Source of the DNA: JBBSJZ01 sp041739875
GTDB taxonomy: Bacteria; Planctomycetota; Planctomycetia; Pirellulales; Pirellulaceae
Direction: 5' to 3'
Length of the DNA stretch: 64,000 nt
Assembly (NCBI GenBank): GCA_041739875.1
Contig: JBGSNA010000228.1
Location: forward strand, 1 to 64,000
Below the pieces are notes generated by a model. It saw only the letters and a program-made list of their open reading frames with translations, searched no databases and was not told the origin of the DNA. Positions 1 to 8,787 of this stretch are shown here, piece after piece (position 1 is the stretch's first letter; the number at the start of each line of letters is the position of its first letter). The position numbers were made by a program, and so were the translations under genes.

Positions 1-343
1 GGTTGTGCAGTGGTTGTTGTTCGAGAAACGGCAACAACATCGCGGACCAAGCGAACTGGCGATGCTTGGGTGGCGAATTGAAACCTCGCCACTCGAAACA
101 TCCCATCGGCAGCGAACGATGCGTGTTGTGGTAAGCGTGCAGAGCAAGCCCAACTTGTTTTAAGTTGTTCTTGCAAGAAACTTTGCGCGCCGCTTCGCGA
201 GCCGCTTGCACGGCGGGCATTAGCAAGCCGACCAAGACTCCGATGATCGCGATGACGACCAACAACTCCACGAACGTCAAGCCACCACGACTCGTGGGGA
301 TGCGATTGCGTTCCAACAAAGGATGAACCTTCCAAAGTTCCAT
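1..343 (-). CDS. DUF1559 pseudopilin-like exported protein (5' part only)
   Basis: The gene runs off the left edge, so only the first 114 residues are visible. The ATG at 343 starts a short basic leader followed by the prepilin-type cleavage/methylation motif GGLTFVELLVVIAIIGVLVG and then AREAARKVSCKNNLKQVGLALHAYH, the hallmark N-terminus of the planctomycete DUF1559 family. The family is secreted or surface-located and resembles type II secretion pseudopilins; individual functions are mostly unknown. No in-frame ATG lies just upstream. The gene sits about 260 nt downstream of a cobalamin riboswitch on the same strand, so its expression is inferred to depend on vitamin B12. Family assignment is very firm; the role is not. 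Confidence 0.9.
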   Translation of the reverse strand, partial: MELWKVHPLLERNRIPTSRGGLTFVELLVVIAIIGVLVGLLMPAVQAAREAARKVSCKNNLKQVGLALHAYHNTHRSLPMGCFEWRGFNSPPKHRQFAWSAMLLPFLEQQPLHN

Positions 344-603
344 CAACGAGTCATCGACGCCTCGCCATCTGTACGTACCTCTATCCCCTTTAAAACACGT
401 TCTTCGCGTTTTGAATGCTGAACGAAGGCGCAATCGCTTAGCTGGCTAGCCGAAAGAGACTCGTGTGAGAATCAAACCAATTCCAGAACACGGAATAACT
501 CTCGCGTGAGCGCACCGAAGCATCGGCGAACCCGAAATAACGACAAAATTGCAACGCATTCTGCAACGATCACCCCAATCCGAGAGGGCACAAAATCGTC
601 TAT

Positions 604-808
604 TTCGTGGTAGGTCTTCTGACTCACTGCCGTAACGATCTTCACGGCCTTCTCACTTGGTTTCCCAAGCAATGGCACTTCTTATGAGAACGAAAATCGA
701 ACCCGACGCTTTCGCATCGGAAGCAGTTCACAGCGGCTGGACCGTCCCAGATTCTCACCGGAGTTCCCTGTTCACTCACACCACAGAAGCGGTGCGAGTC
801 ACCACGAA
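604..808 (-). promoter_or_regulatory. Cobalamin (B12) riboswitch
   Basis: Read on the minus strand, the segment has the conserved parts of the cobalamin aptamer in order: GGGAACTCCGGTGAGAATC near 768-750, then CCGCTGT, the CCATTG core near 675, AAGGCCG near 645, and the B12-box-like GTCAGAAGACCTACC near 626-610. The ends pair as a perfect P1: TTCGTGGT (808-801) with ACCACGAA (611-604), giving a 205-nt aptamer of usual size. A candidate promoter would start transcription almost at the first base. About 40 nt after the aptamer, TTGCA/TGCAA followed by TTTTG (566-545) could be a weak terminator acting as expression platform, but this is tentative. The next gene in this direction is the DUF1559 gene. 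Confidence 0.88.
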
Positions 809-816
809 CACACGCG

Positions 817-844
817 GTGATATCGAAGGAATGGATCGCGTCAA
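817..844 (-). promoter_or_regulatory. Candidate sigma-70-type promoter for the riboswitch leader
   Basis: On the minus strand, TTGACG (844-839) is followed after 16 nt by TATCAC (822-817). The expected transcription start, about 7 nt further on, falls near 810, essentially at the first base of the riboswitch P1 stem at 808. That coincidence raises confidence in an otherwise ordinary match. Confidence 0.5.
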
Positions 845-964
845 CCCAACAAACTTTTCATCCGCCGCGAGCATGGACATAAATACCCGCCACCCCGATC
901 GTGAAATCTTGGGGGTCTGTTGGCTTTTGTCGCTGAGATGACATCGACGCGACTGTGTGGGCGA

Positions 965-1002
965 AGATCCCTGCCCCGGTGTTTGACACTGGGCAGGGAT
1001 CT
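965..1002 (-). terminator. Hairpin terminator downstream of xylA
   Basis: A perfect 12-bp stem (AGATCCCTGCCC paired with GGGCAGGGATCT) with a 14-nt loop lies 35 nt past the xylA stop codon. The U-tract is poor on the minus strand, so it may work as a transcript-end stabiliser rather than a textbook intrinsic terminator. It also separates xylA from the riboswitch transcription unit. Confidence 0.6.
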
Positions 1003-1037
1003 TTAGGACAGGTGCAATGCGGAGTCCGCAAATTGAT

Positions 1038-2354
1038 TTAGGAGCGATCGAGATAGCGGTTGACGATGTTCTCGAGTAGCTCTTGTCGGCCGCTGGAGTT
1101 CGCGACGGCTTCGCCTTTGGCAAGCATCATGGTTTCGAGTTCCGCAAACGTTGCGTTTCCAGTTTCGATCTTTTTGCCGAGATCGCTGTCCCAGCTGCTG
1201 TAACGCTCCGCTACGATTTTACTCAGCGCACCGTCTTCGATCATCTTGGCTGCAACCTTCAATCCGCGAGCGAAAGCGTCCATGCTTCCGATGTGTGCAT
1301 AGAACAAATCGATTGGTTCGAAACTTTCTCGCCGTACCTTCGCATCAAAATTAACTCCACCGGGAGCAAGACCGTACTTCAACAGCGACAACATAATTTG
1401 CGTCGTGAGGTAGTAGTTCGTGGCGAATTGGTCCGTGTCCCAACCGAGTAGCAAGTCGCCGGTGTTAGCATCGATCGAACCGAGTGCACCTTGCATCCCA
1501 GCATACTCGAGTTCGTGCATCATTTCGTGACCCGCGAGCGTTGCGTGGTTGGTCTCGATGTTGAGCTTGAAGTGATTCTCCAAACCATACGAACGGAGGA
1601 AGTTCAAGCAAGCCGCCGCGTCGGAGTCGTACTGGTGCTTGGTCGGCTCTTTCGGCTTGGGCTCAATCAGGAACTGGCCCGTGAATCCGATCTCCTTCGC
1701 ATAGTCCACAGCCATGTGGAAGAATCGACCCAGGTGGTCGAGCTCGCGCTTCATGTCGGTGTTATAGAGGCATTGGTATCCTTCGCGACCGCCCCAGAAC
1801 ACATAGTTCTCGCCGCCCAGTTCCTTGGTGACTTCCATCGCCTTCTTCACTTGTGCGGCAGCGTAGGCGAAGACTTCCACGTTGCACGTTGTCGCCGCAC
1901 CATGCATGAAGCGTGGGTTGCTGAACATGTTCGCCGTGCCCCACAAGAGCTTCACGCCAGTGCGCTGCTGTTCTTCCTTGAGCACCTTAGCAACGGCGTC
2001 AAAGTTCGCGTGTGACTCAGCAAGCGTCTTGCCTTCGGGAGCGACATCGCGATCGTGGAATGCGTAGAACGGTGCATCCAGCTTTTCGAAGAACTCAAAC
2101 GCTGCGCGAGCACGGTTGCACGCGTTCTCAACGCTTTCACTTCCATCGTCCCAAGGCCGAAGCATCGTTCCGCCGCCGAACGGATCACTGCCGGTGCCTC
2201 GGAACGTGTGCCAGTAAACGACGGTAAAGCGAAGGTGATCCTTCATCGTCTTTCCTGCGACGACTTCGTCGGGGTTGTACCAACGGAAAGCGAGCGGATT
2301 GTCGCTGCCGGGACCTTCGTACTTGATCTTGCTAACTTCAGGAAAAGCGGTCAT
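1038..2354 (-). CDS. xylA: Xylose isomerase
   Basis: Cytoplasmic enzyme converting D-xylose to D-xylulose (also glucose/fructose), using two divalent metals. The product from the chosen ATG is 438 residues, the usual length of class II xylose isomerases. Visible hallmarks are the catalytic His in AFHDRDVAPEG (about residue 100), FWGGREGYQ, the metal-binding runs LIEPKPKEPTKHQYD and LNIETNHATLAGHE, and GSIDANTGD. The reading frame is open 16 codons further upstream, but homology begins at MTAFPEVSKIKYEGP, so 2354 is preferred. It is divergent from a xylR-like activator gene 160 bp away, which is likely its regulator. No xylulokinase or xylose transporter gene is near. Confidence 0.96.
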   Translation of the reverse strand: MTAFPEVSKIKYEGPGSDNPLAFRWYNPDEVVAGKTMKDHLRFTVVYWHTFRGTGSDPFGGGTMLRPWDDGSESVENACNRARAAFEFFEKLDAPFYAFHDRDVAPEGKTLAESHANFDAVAKVLKEEQQRTGVKLLWGTANMFSNPRFMHGAATTCNVEVFAYAAAQVKKAMEVTKELGGENYVFWGGREGYQCLYNTDMKRELDHLGRFFHMAVDYAKEIGFTGQFLIEPKPKEPTKHQYDSDAAACLNFLRSYGLENHFKLNIETNHATLAGHEMMHELEYAGMQGALGSIDANTGDLLLGWDTDQFATNYYLTTQIMLSLLKYGLAPGGVNFDAKVRRESFEPIDLFYAHIGSMDAFARGLKVAAKMIEDGALSKIVAERYSSWDSDLGKKIETGNATFAELETMMLAKGEAVANSSGRQELLENIVNRYLDRS

Positions 2355-2514
2355 TGAGGGGCGCCTTGAGGAGTCTGACGAATTTAACATGAGAGGCGAC
2401 ATTATCTGCCCACGGCGGCGTGTTTCCAGTAGACTTTACGCATTCCGCCAGAGAGATTTCACATGCTGTGGAATCATCCGGATCAGTTTTGCGGGTTAGG
2501 AAAAAGTAATCGAT

Positions 2515-3660
2515 ATGGTGCGTCGCTCCGTGGCTTTGTTGATTGAGACCTCCAACGGGTATTGCCGTGGCTTACTCGAAGGCATCATTGATTACGCCAA
2601 GCGCAATGCAAATTGGTCGATTCATTTAACTGAGCAAGAACGCGGTGCCGCACCACCGGCTTGGCTTTCCAGCTGGCAAGGTGACGGAATCATTGCGAGG
2701 ATCGAAACGGATGCAATCGGCCAGGGACTGAAGAAGTTCGGGCTACCGATTGTTGATTTGAGTGCGGCACGGCATCTCAAGGGCATTCCTTGGGCAGATA
2801 CCGAAGACAAAGCGATCGCGCGTCTCGCCGTGGAGCACTTCACCGAGCGTGGCTTTACTCAACTCGGATACTGTGGCGATCCCGGATTCCGTTGGTCCGA
2901 GACGCGTCGTGATCATTTCAAGTTACTGTCGCACCAGTCCGGTTGCGTGTTCCACGAGCACCAAACCACGCCGCGCTATGATCCCCGTTTTAGCTGGGAC
3001 CGAGAAAAGCAGCGACTTGCTTCTTGGTTGCGCAACCTTCCGCGGCCAGTCGCGATCATGGCGTGCTATGACTTCCAAGCCCAGCAAGTGCTCGACGTGT
3101 GCCGAAGTCTCGAGATTTCTGTGCCCGAAGAAATTGCAGTGCTCGGTGTCGACGACGATCGGTTGATTTGCGAGTTGGCCGAGCCGAGTCTTTCAAGCAT
3201 CATCCCAGATACACGAGGCACGGGGTATGAAGCCGCCGAGTTGCTCGACCGAATGATGAGCGGCGAATCGATTGAGCCACAACACTGTTTGATCACTCAA
3301 CCCCTTGGAGTGCAAACTCGCCAATCAACCGATACACTCGCGATCGACGACGCCGAAATCGCGAAGGCGCTGAGCTACATTCGACGCAATGCACTCGCGA
3401 ACATTCGCGTCACGGACGTCCTCGGCCAAACGACGCTCTCTCGACGAGCCCTTGAGCATCGATTTACAAATCTCGTCGGTCATACGCCTCACGAAGAAAT
3501 CATGAGAGTCCGCATCGAGCGAATCAAAGTTCTGCTAAAAGAAACGGACCTCTCGGTACAAGAGATTGCCTCGCGATCTGGATACGAGTACGCCGAATAC
3601 ATGGCGGCCGCCTTCAAACGTGCGACGGGGCTGACTCCATCGGCATTTCGATCCGCCTAG
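2515..3660 (+). CDS. xylR: XylR-like AraC-family sugar-responsive regulator
   Basis: A 381-residue transcription factor with the two-part architecture of E. coli XylR: an N-terminal LacI/periplasmic-binding-protein-type sugar domain (about residues 1-270, with AVLGVDDDRLICELAEPSLSSI typical of the fold) and a C-terminal AraC double helix-turn-helix (about 280-381, with VQEIASRSGYEYAEYMAAAFKRATG). It is cytoplasmic and expected to bind DNA when xylose is bound. Divergent placement 160 bp from xylA strongly suggests that it controls xylA from the shared intergenic region. I could not pick out a convincing operator repeat there. An AGGA lies about 12 nt ahead of the ATG. The ligand is inferred from context, not from residues. 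Confidence 0.88.
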   Translation: MVRRSVALLIETSNGYCRGLLEGIIDYAKRNANWSIHLTEQERGAAPPAWLSSWQGDGIIARIETDAIGQGLKKFGLPIVDLSAARHLKGIPWADTEDKAIARLAVEHFTERGFTQLGYCGDPGFRWSETRRDHFKLLSHQSGCVFHEHQTTPRYDPRFSWDREKQRLASWLRNLPRPVAIMACYDFQAQQVLDVCRSLEISVPEEIAVLGVDDDRLICELAEPSLSSIIPDTRGTGYEAAELLDRMMSGESIEPQHCLITQPLGVQTRQSTDTLAIDDAEIAKALSYIRRNALANIRVTDVLGQTTLSRRALEHRFTNLVGHTPHEEIMRVRIERIKVLLKETDLSVQEIASRSGYEYAEYMAAAFKRATGLTPSAFRSA

Positions 3661-3698
3661 ACGCCATTCGACTGTGACCAGAGGCCTCGCGGTTCGTG

Positions 3699-3704
3699 TA
3701 TACT
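3699..3704 (+). promoter_or_regulatory. Candidate -10 element for the cytochrome gene
   Basis: TATACT matches the -10 consensus in five of six positions and lies 62 nt before the TTG start codon of the next gene. The -35 region (TGACCA, 18 nt upstream) is weak, so this is only a candidate. Confidence 0.3.
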
Positions 3705-3766
3705 GGGAGAACCGGATACTGCGCCGTCCGTTATTTCCCCTTCCTTGCTCTTGACGGAACGCTAGC

Positions 3767-5668
3767 TTGTTTCGAACCTTCGTCATCACCGCAATGCTTG
3801 CTGCTGTAGCGGCTGGACCAGCGATGGCCCAACGTTATGCCTCCAACAGTGAACCGGAGTATTCAAACTCATCAGGCAAATATTCACGCTCGTATAAAAG
3901 CGGAGATCGTAACGGCACGTCAGCGCCCGGACGCACGTACAACCCCGACTACGTATCTCATGGAACGTATCGCCAGCCCACCTCGCTTGTGCTCATCGAC
4001 GGCACACACGCGTTGATCACAACAAAGTTGACGGGCGAAATCTACAGCTTCAATACCGAGGACCAGTCGATCAGCCTCGCGTTCAGCGACGGTCATCGTC
4101 AATTCCAACGGATCATCCAACTTGATGGCGACATGATCGCTGTTACGGACACGCTCAACAATGAATTAGTCGTTTGTCGCTTCGACCAAAAAGCCAATCG
4201 TTGCATTGAAGTCGCTGTCACCAAGATTGCTGGTGGATCAAATGGTCTTTACTTCGATCCCGTGGCTTCCGAATTGTGGGTCACCAGTGCATGGGCCCAA
4301 CGTTTGTATCGATTCGACGTTGACTGTGACGGTGATCAATCACTGAAGCACGCATCGTTGACGCTGATCCAGTCCATTGACTTGCCGATGTGTGGAGGCC
4401 AAGTGCTTTGTCTTCCCGGATCAGGCGTCGTGATGGTGACGGATGCGTTCGGTTGCGAATACGTGATGCTCGACCAAACGAGCGGAGACACGATCAATCA
4501 TGCCGAGTTGTATGAGCACAATATTTGTGAACTGGCCATGATCGACGACGGCAAAGCGGTGCTCTTTCCGCAACAGCTTCTCAATGGGCTGACCGCGGCA
4601 CTCGAAAGCGACATCACTTGGGGTAACTTCCTCAGCAACAACGTGCGAATCATTGCGACCGAGCGATTGGTAAAGCACACGGGTTCCAGTATTTACACAG
4701 GAAGTAAGTTTCTACCGATTGGTGAGTTTGGCAATGGCGCCGGAGACCCGACGAGCATGGCGATGAACGGCCGAAACGACATTGCCGTTACTGTGGGAGG
4801 AACGAACCAACTTGCGATCGGTACACTCGATGGATTGAGATTTCGATTTGTCGACCTTGGTTTCCGGCCTATCGATTGCGAATTCACCCCGGATGGCAAG
4901 ACGGTCATTGTTATCAATCAATTCAGCGACTCGATCTCGCTCGTTGATCTTGAAACTCGTACTGCGGAGCACGTCGCGTTGGGAGCCCTTCGGCCGACCA
5001 CCGAGACCGAGCATGGGGAAATGCTGTTCCATGACTCCACCCTTTCGCACGACAGTTGGATGAGTTGCCAAAGCTGTCACACTGGCGGTCATACCAATGG
5101 TTTGCTTACGGACAACTTCACGGACAAGTCGTATCGTTCGCCCAAACGTGTTTTGTCACTCCTGGGGCAAGCAGAAACATCGCCCTACAGTTGGGCGGGG
5201 ACGATGCAGACGCTCGAAGACCAGGTCGCATTCTCGATCAAGTCAACCATGGCAAGTGACGAGGCCGTTCGTTCCGAGGATGTCGACCATTTATCCCAGT
5301 ACGTCAGAACGTTGAAACGACCGCCGAGCATTGTTCAGGCTCGGACAGACGCAGCGCAAAACGTCCAAGAGCAAGCAGGAATTTCGCGGGGTAAAGAGTT
5401 CTTTGCAGCGGCAGGCTGTCTCGATTGCCACGGCGGATCCCACTACACGAACACAGGCGTATTCGACGTGGGTATGTCCGACGAGCGAGAGCTGCGCGAG
5501 TTCAATCCGCCTAGTTTAGTCGCAGTGAGCCAGCGACAGAATTCGCTGTTCCACGATGGCCGAGCGAAGTCGATCCATGATGTGGTCATCAAAGAAAATC
5601 ATCAGATGCCTAGCGACGCCACCGACGACCAACGACTCGATCTCATTCACTTCTTGATGTCGCTGTGA
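3767..5668 (+). CDS. Exported beta-propeller protein with C-terminal di-heme cytochrome domain
   Basis: A 633-residue protein with a Sec signal peptide (cleavage after about AAGPAMA) and TTG as apparent start. Residues about 65-400 carry YVTN/NHL-like propeller repeats (for example DGKTVIVINQFSDSISLVDLETR). The C-terminal third has two c-type heme motifs, CQSCH (434-438) and CLDCH (551-555), in the setting of the cytochrome c peroxidase/MauG family (SYRSPKRVLSLLGQ, FNPPSLVAVSQRQ, LFHDGRAKSIHDV). It is therefore periplasmic and probably redox-active, either peroxidase-like or oxidising a protein or small substrate. No maturation partner is adjacent. The next gene, an exported metallopeptidase, follows in the same direction after about 190 nt. 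The substrate is unknown. Confidence 0.82.
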   Translation: MFRTFVITAMLAAVAAGPAMAQRYASNSEPEYSNSSGKYSRSYKSGDRNGTSAPGRTYNPDYVSHGTYRQPTSLVLIDGTHALITTKLTGEIYSFNTEDQSISLAFSDGHRQFQRIIQLDGDMIAVTDTLNNELVVCRFDQKANRCIEVAVTKIAGGSNGLYFDPVASELWVTSAWAQRLYRFDVDCDGDQSLKHASLTLIQSIDLPMCGGQVLCLPGSGVVMVTDAFGCEYVMLDQTSGDTINHAELYEHNICELAMIDDGKAVLFPQQLLNGLTAALESDITWGNFLSNNVRIIATERLVKHTGSSIYTGSKFLPIGEFGNGAGDPTSMAMNGRNDIAVTVGGTNQLAIGTLDGLRFRFVDLGFRPIDCEFTPDGKTVIVINQFSDSISLVDLETRTAEHVALGALRPTTETEHGEMLFHDSTLSHDSWMSCQSCHTGGHTNGLLTDNFTDKSYRSPKRVLSLLGQAETSPYSWAGTMQTLEDQVAFSIKSTMASDEAVRSEDVDHLSQYVRTLKRPPSIVQARTDAAQNVQEQAGISRGKEFFAAAGCLDCHGGSHYTNTGVFDVGMSDERELREFNPPSLVAVSQRQNSLFHDGRAKSIHDVVIKENHQMPSDATDDQRLDLIHFLMSL

Positions 5669-5858
5669 CGCGAGTTCGTTCATTTCAGGTGCTATGGACT
5701 CATTCTCTTGGCAGCCGTCACCATCGTATCTCCGCCGCATCCGTAGATGACATGACAAGAAATAGCCGATGCCGAACAGCCTCAACCTGTTTTTGAAAAG
5801 CCAGCCTTGTCCAATGATTGTTATTCGTCACTTGCCAGGCTCATCTGTCCAGTTCCGC

Positions 5859-7292
5859 ATGCACGGTAGTCGCTCGGTCGGCCAAGTTGCTGCGCGATGG
5901 TTACCGACGGCATTCCAATCTGTAGCGTTTCTCGCGATCGCGTTATGGGCTAGCGACGTTCTTGCTCAGCCGTTGACGGTCGAAAATCACCAACCGGGTT
6001 CAACGGTTCGGTATAGCGTCGTTTTATTACGTGGCACTTTGCCTGGCGAAGCGACGGGATTGAAAGTAGAAAACAAGAGTGCTCCAGAGTACAGTCAACC
6101 GATCCAGCCACTCGTGCACCAAGGACGTTTTAAGGCGCTGGTTCAGCTCGCTGCGAGAGAGAACACAATCCATCTTGCTGCCGAAGGTGCTTCGGAATCG
6201 CTGGAATTGCGTTTGAACTACACACCCCAGACAAACGAGCGTTATGTTCGGCTGATTTGGATGACAGACTCTTCCGGCGAAACTGACTTTGCGACGCCTT
6301 CACCGGATGTTCCTCAGGACTACGAAGCACGACTTCGTACAGCCGCGTTGTTAATGCAGACGTTCACAGCAGAACGTATGCGTGACATGGGTTATGGCGA
6401 ACGGACGTTTGCATTGGAGCACGACGATTCGGGACAGGTCGTCGTCCATACCTTGAAAGCTCCGAAAGATCGGGAGTCCTACTATGCTCTCGGCGACAGT
6501 GGTGCGTGGTGGAGCGATGTGCGCCGTTGGCTCAATAACCAGCATCCTGACTCGATGGCTAAGAACGTCGTCTTGGCCGCTTACACACGCAAGGACCCGG
6601 CGACGGGAAAGATGAAAGGCCACACAGCGCTCGGCGGTGATAACTTGGGTTTGTTCGGAAGTGCCTCGGTATTCAGTTGGCCACGCGATATTGCGGATGC
6701 GATGACCGTGTTCCAAGATGCGACGAAAGTCGACCCGACGAACGTTCATGACGACAGTGCGTTTCGTGGAACCACCTGGGCACTAGCTTCGACAACGCTT
6801 GGAGCGACGTTACACGAGACGGGGCACGCGATGGGATTGCCGCACTGCACCGACCCCTTGGGGATCATGACCCGAGGGTTCGATCACTTTCATCGCGTAT
6901 TCACCTTCTTCGATCCACCTAGCCGCCAGCATCCGGAAGGGCAAACGTTCTCATCCGACGAGGAAGCTTACTTCGCCACGATCAGCGCATCGTTCTTGCG
7001 TTGGAGTCCCTGGTTTCAGCTGGATGCGACTCCGACGAACGCGGCATCCTCCAAGATTACGCTGGATATCCAAGCGGGGACTTTGCAAGCGAATTGCGAA
7101 CAAGGGATCGTGTGGCTTGGGTTTTTCGTTGGCGGCGACATCTGGTCATTCAAAGAATTTGATGCGGGAGATTCGCCAAAATCGGTCTCCTTGAATGTTG
7201 CAGAGATCGAATCTGAACTTAGCGGAAAGAAACTCAGCCGGGTTGTCGCCGTTTCGCCACACGGAGATCGATCGGAATTGCGATTGAATTAA
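5859..7292 (+). CDS. Exported zinc metallopeptidase, YIL108W-like (putative peptidase family PF12044)
   Basis: The product (477 residues from the chosen ATG) begins with a signal peptide ending near SDVLA. The open frame extends 30 codons upstream, but only the internal Met gives a normal signal peptide. The zinc site HETGHAMGLPH is the extended HExxHxxGxxH motif of metzincin-like proteases, followed about ten residues later by GIMTRG, a possible Met-turn. The region before it (GHTALGGDNLGLFGSASVFSWP) resembles what I recall of the fungal YIL108W putative metalloprotease family rather than classical bacterial metzincins; that family call is from memory. It should act outside the cytoplasmic membrane. 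The C-terminal ~120 residues look like a small beta-rich domain. Confidence 0.72.
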   Translation: MHGSRSVGQVAARWLPTAFQSVAFLAIALWASDVLAQPLTVENHQPGSTVRYSVVLLRGTLPGEATGLKVENKSAPEYSQPIQPLVHQGRFKALVQLAARENTIHLAAEGASESLELRLNYTPQTNERYVRLIWMTDSSGETDFATPSPDVPQDYEARLRTAALLMQTFTAERMRDMGYGERTFALEHDDSGQVVVHTLKAPKDRESYYALGDSGAWWSDVRRWLNNQHPDSMAKNVVLAAYTRKDPATGKMKGHTALGGDNLGLFGSASVFSWPRDIADAMTVFQDATKVDPTNVHDDSAFRGTTWALASTTLGATLHETGHAMGLPHCTDPLGIMTRGFDHFHRVFTFFDPPSRQHPEGQTFSSDEEAYFATISASFLRWSPWFQLDATPTNAASSKITLDIQAGTLQANCEQGIVWLGFFVGGDIWSFKEFDAGDSPKSVSLNVAEIESELSGKKLSRVVAVSPHGDRSELRLN

Positions 7293-7329
7293 TGCTATCG
7301 ATGCCGAGTTTTTGGTGTCGCTCAGGGCT

Positions 7330-7355
7330 CACTCCTTGCGATCACTCCTTGCGAT
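7330..7355. repeat. 13-bp tandem duplication across the methyltransferase stop codon
   Basis: CACTCCTTGCGAT occurs twice in direct succession. The stop codon of the minus-strand methyltransferase gene (7344-7342) spans the copy junction and is duplicated. One of four such cases in the window. Confidence 0.9.
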
Positions 7356-7986
7356 CAATCGTTGGGTTTGATTGCGTGTCAAGGTTTGTCTTCTTCAGCG
7401 GCGTCGTGTAGACGAAGATCTTTCTCGGGACATTGTCGCCGTCGGATTTCATTTTGACAATTCGATCATACTGGATGCCCTCGATCGCGAACTCGTGAGC
7501 GACGATGCGTGAGCCATCCTTAAGCGTACTGAATTGGGGAATCAATTGTTCGTTGAGTTCTGGTAGGAGATAGAGCGTGATGACTGAAGCTTGGCTCAGG
7601 TCGACCGTGAAGATGTCCTGGAGTTCGGCGCGAGCAAGTTCCTCGAGTCCGTTTTTCTTGATGCTTTCCTGAGACTGTGCAACCTTTCGTTTGCTGATGT
7701 CATAGCCCACGCAACGGCAGCCGTAAGTTTTCGCTGCGGCGACAACGATGCGACCGTCGCCACATCCCAAGTCGTAGAGCAGATCGCTTTCATTGACGTT
7801 CACCTCTTTGAGCATTCGGGCGACAACGTCCATCGGCGTAGGCACATGAATCGCAGTGTCTTCGATTTCCGTCGTTGGCTCGTCAGCGAAACTGTTGATG
7901 CTCGGGCCTCCGATTGCAAGCGGCCACAGAAAGAAACTTGCAACAACGATAAGCAGAACAGGGCGATCGGAGCGGCTAGCGTTCAT
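7342..7986 (-). CDS. SAM-dependent methyltransferase-like protein with a signal peptide
   Basis: A 214-residue protein. Residues about 1-35 form a basic n-region, a hydrophobic stretch (LLIVVASFFLWPLAIGG) and a plausible cleavage site SFA-DEP. The rest is a class I Rossmann methyltransferase: motif I DLLYDLGCGDGRIVV, motif II VGYDISKRKV, and ASVITLYLLPELNEQL as motif IV. Proteins of this type are often loosely annotated as class I methyltransferases. Export is odd, since SAM is normally cytoplasmic; it may instead be anchored with the domain on an unexpected side, or the leader may be misread. It is a single gene, opposite to its neighbours on both sides. The substrate is unknown. Confidence 0.75.
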   Translation of the reverse strand: MNASRSDRPVLLIVVASFFLWPLAIGGPSINSFADEPTTEIEDTAIHVPTPMDVVARMLKEVNVNESDLLYDLGCGDGRIVVAAAKTYGCRCVGYDISKRKVAQSQESIKKNGLEELARAELQDIFTVDLSQASVITLYLLPELNEQLIPQFSTLKDGSRIVAHEFAIEGIQYDRIVKMKSDGDNVPRKIFVYTTPLKKTNLDTQSNPTIDRKE

Positions 7987-8227
7987 GAGTTGGAACCGGG
8001 AGGAGAATATGATTCGTGGACATTTCGCGTCAGACGATTCTACGCGATTCGAATTGATGGTGTTGCAAAGCGTGGTATGTGGCTGTGAAACTTGAAATGA
8101 AAATCCTAGTCACTTTTTGCAAGGAACATCGATTTCTCTCTTGCGGTGCCTATCATCGAATTGAGATACGTCGATTGTCTGACGGGATTTCCGTACTTTC
8201 AACAACTTCAAATTGAGGGCTACTTCG

Positions 8228-8665
8228 ATGCGATTGGCATTTGCCGCTGCGGCGGTGACGATTGTTTTCGTTTTCTCGCAACCGAATCTGGCGAATGCCC
8301 AAACGTCTTCGTCGGGTGGCAAGAGTGCGATGTCCAAGACGGCTGAGGCGATGAATCCCATGAATTGGAGCATGCCAAAGTGGAAGGCGCCCAGCTTCAG
8401 TATGATGAAGAAATCTGAAAAGCCGATCGTCAAGAAGAAACAGCCGAGTGTTTTCTCGACAGTGTCTCGCAAAACCACGAGCGGATGGAACAAGACCAAA
8501 GCGGCACTCAGCCCGAGTAACTTGTTCCCTGCCTCCACGAGCAAGCCAGCTCCGAAAAAGGATTCGCCAGGCTTCTTTAGCTCGATGTTTCCGCCAAAAA
8601 CAGAACCAAAAGAAACGTCGACTGTCAACGATTTCCTCAGTCTCCCGCGCAGCGGTAACCAGTAG
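8228..8665 (+). CDS. Small exported Lys/Ser/Pro-rich protein, unknown function
   Basis: A 145-residue protein starting at the ATG after CTACTTCG (a TTG five codons earlier is open but makes no better signal). It has a clean Sec signal peptide (MRLAFAAAAVTIVFVFSQPNLANA). The mature part is low-complexity and strongly basic: MMKKSEKPIVKKKQPSVF, SKPAPKKDSPGFFSSMFPP, with repeated tryptophans near the start (NWSMPKWKAPSF). It has no enzymatic motif. It may be a surface or cell-envelope associated protein. A hairpin directly follows the stop codon. I do not recognise a family. Confidence 0.68.
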   Translation: MRLAFAAAAVTIVFVFSQPNLANAQTSSSGGKSAMSKTAEAMNPMNWSMPKWKAPSFSMMKKSEKPIVKKKQPSVFSTVSRKTTSGWNKTKAALSPSNLFPASTSKPAPKKDSPGFFSSMFPPKTEPKETSTVNDFLSLPRSGNQ

Positions 8666-8683
8666 TCGGATTTGCGAATCCGA
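8666..8683 (+). terminator. Possible hairpin after the small exported protein gene
   Basis: TCGGATT-TGCG-AATCCGA forms a 7-bp stem with a tetraloop immediately after the TAG stop. There is no following T-run, so termination is uncertain. Confidence 0.35.
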
Positions 8684-8787
8684 TGGGACAGTGGACAGGA
8701 CGCAGCAAACGGTTCAAAGTAGACTCTAGGATCATCCGATCGAGAGACTTTTTTGAATACCTGCTAGCCGTTGACTGAACCCATCCC

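Noticed and set aside
472..678. 68-residue minus-strand open frame overlapping the riboswitch leader
   Set aside because: It lies within the conserved 3' half of the cobalamin aptamer and its leader; the base pattern is explained by RNA structure and there is no family resemblance.
1083..2357. Long open frames antisense to xylA
   Set aside because: They mirror the codon pattern of a clear xylose isomerase on the other strand, with no start context or domain.
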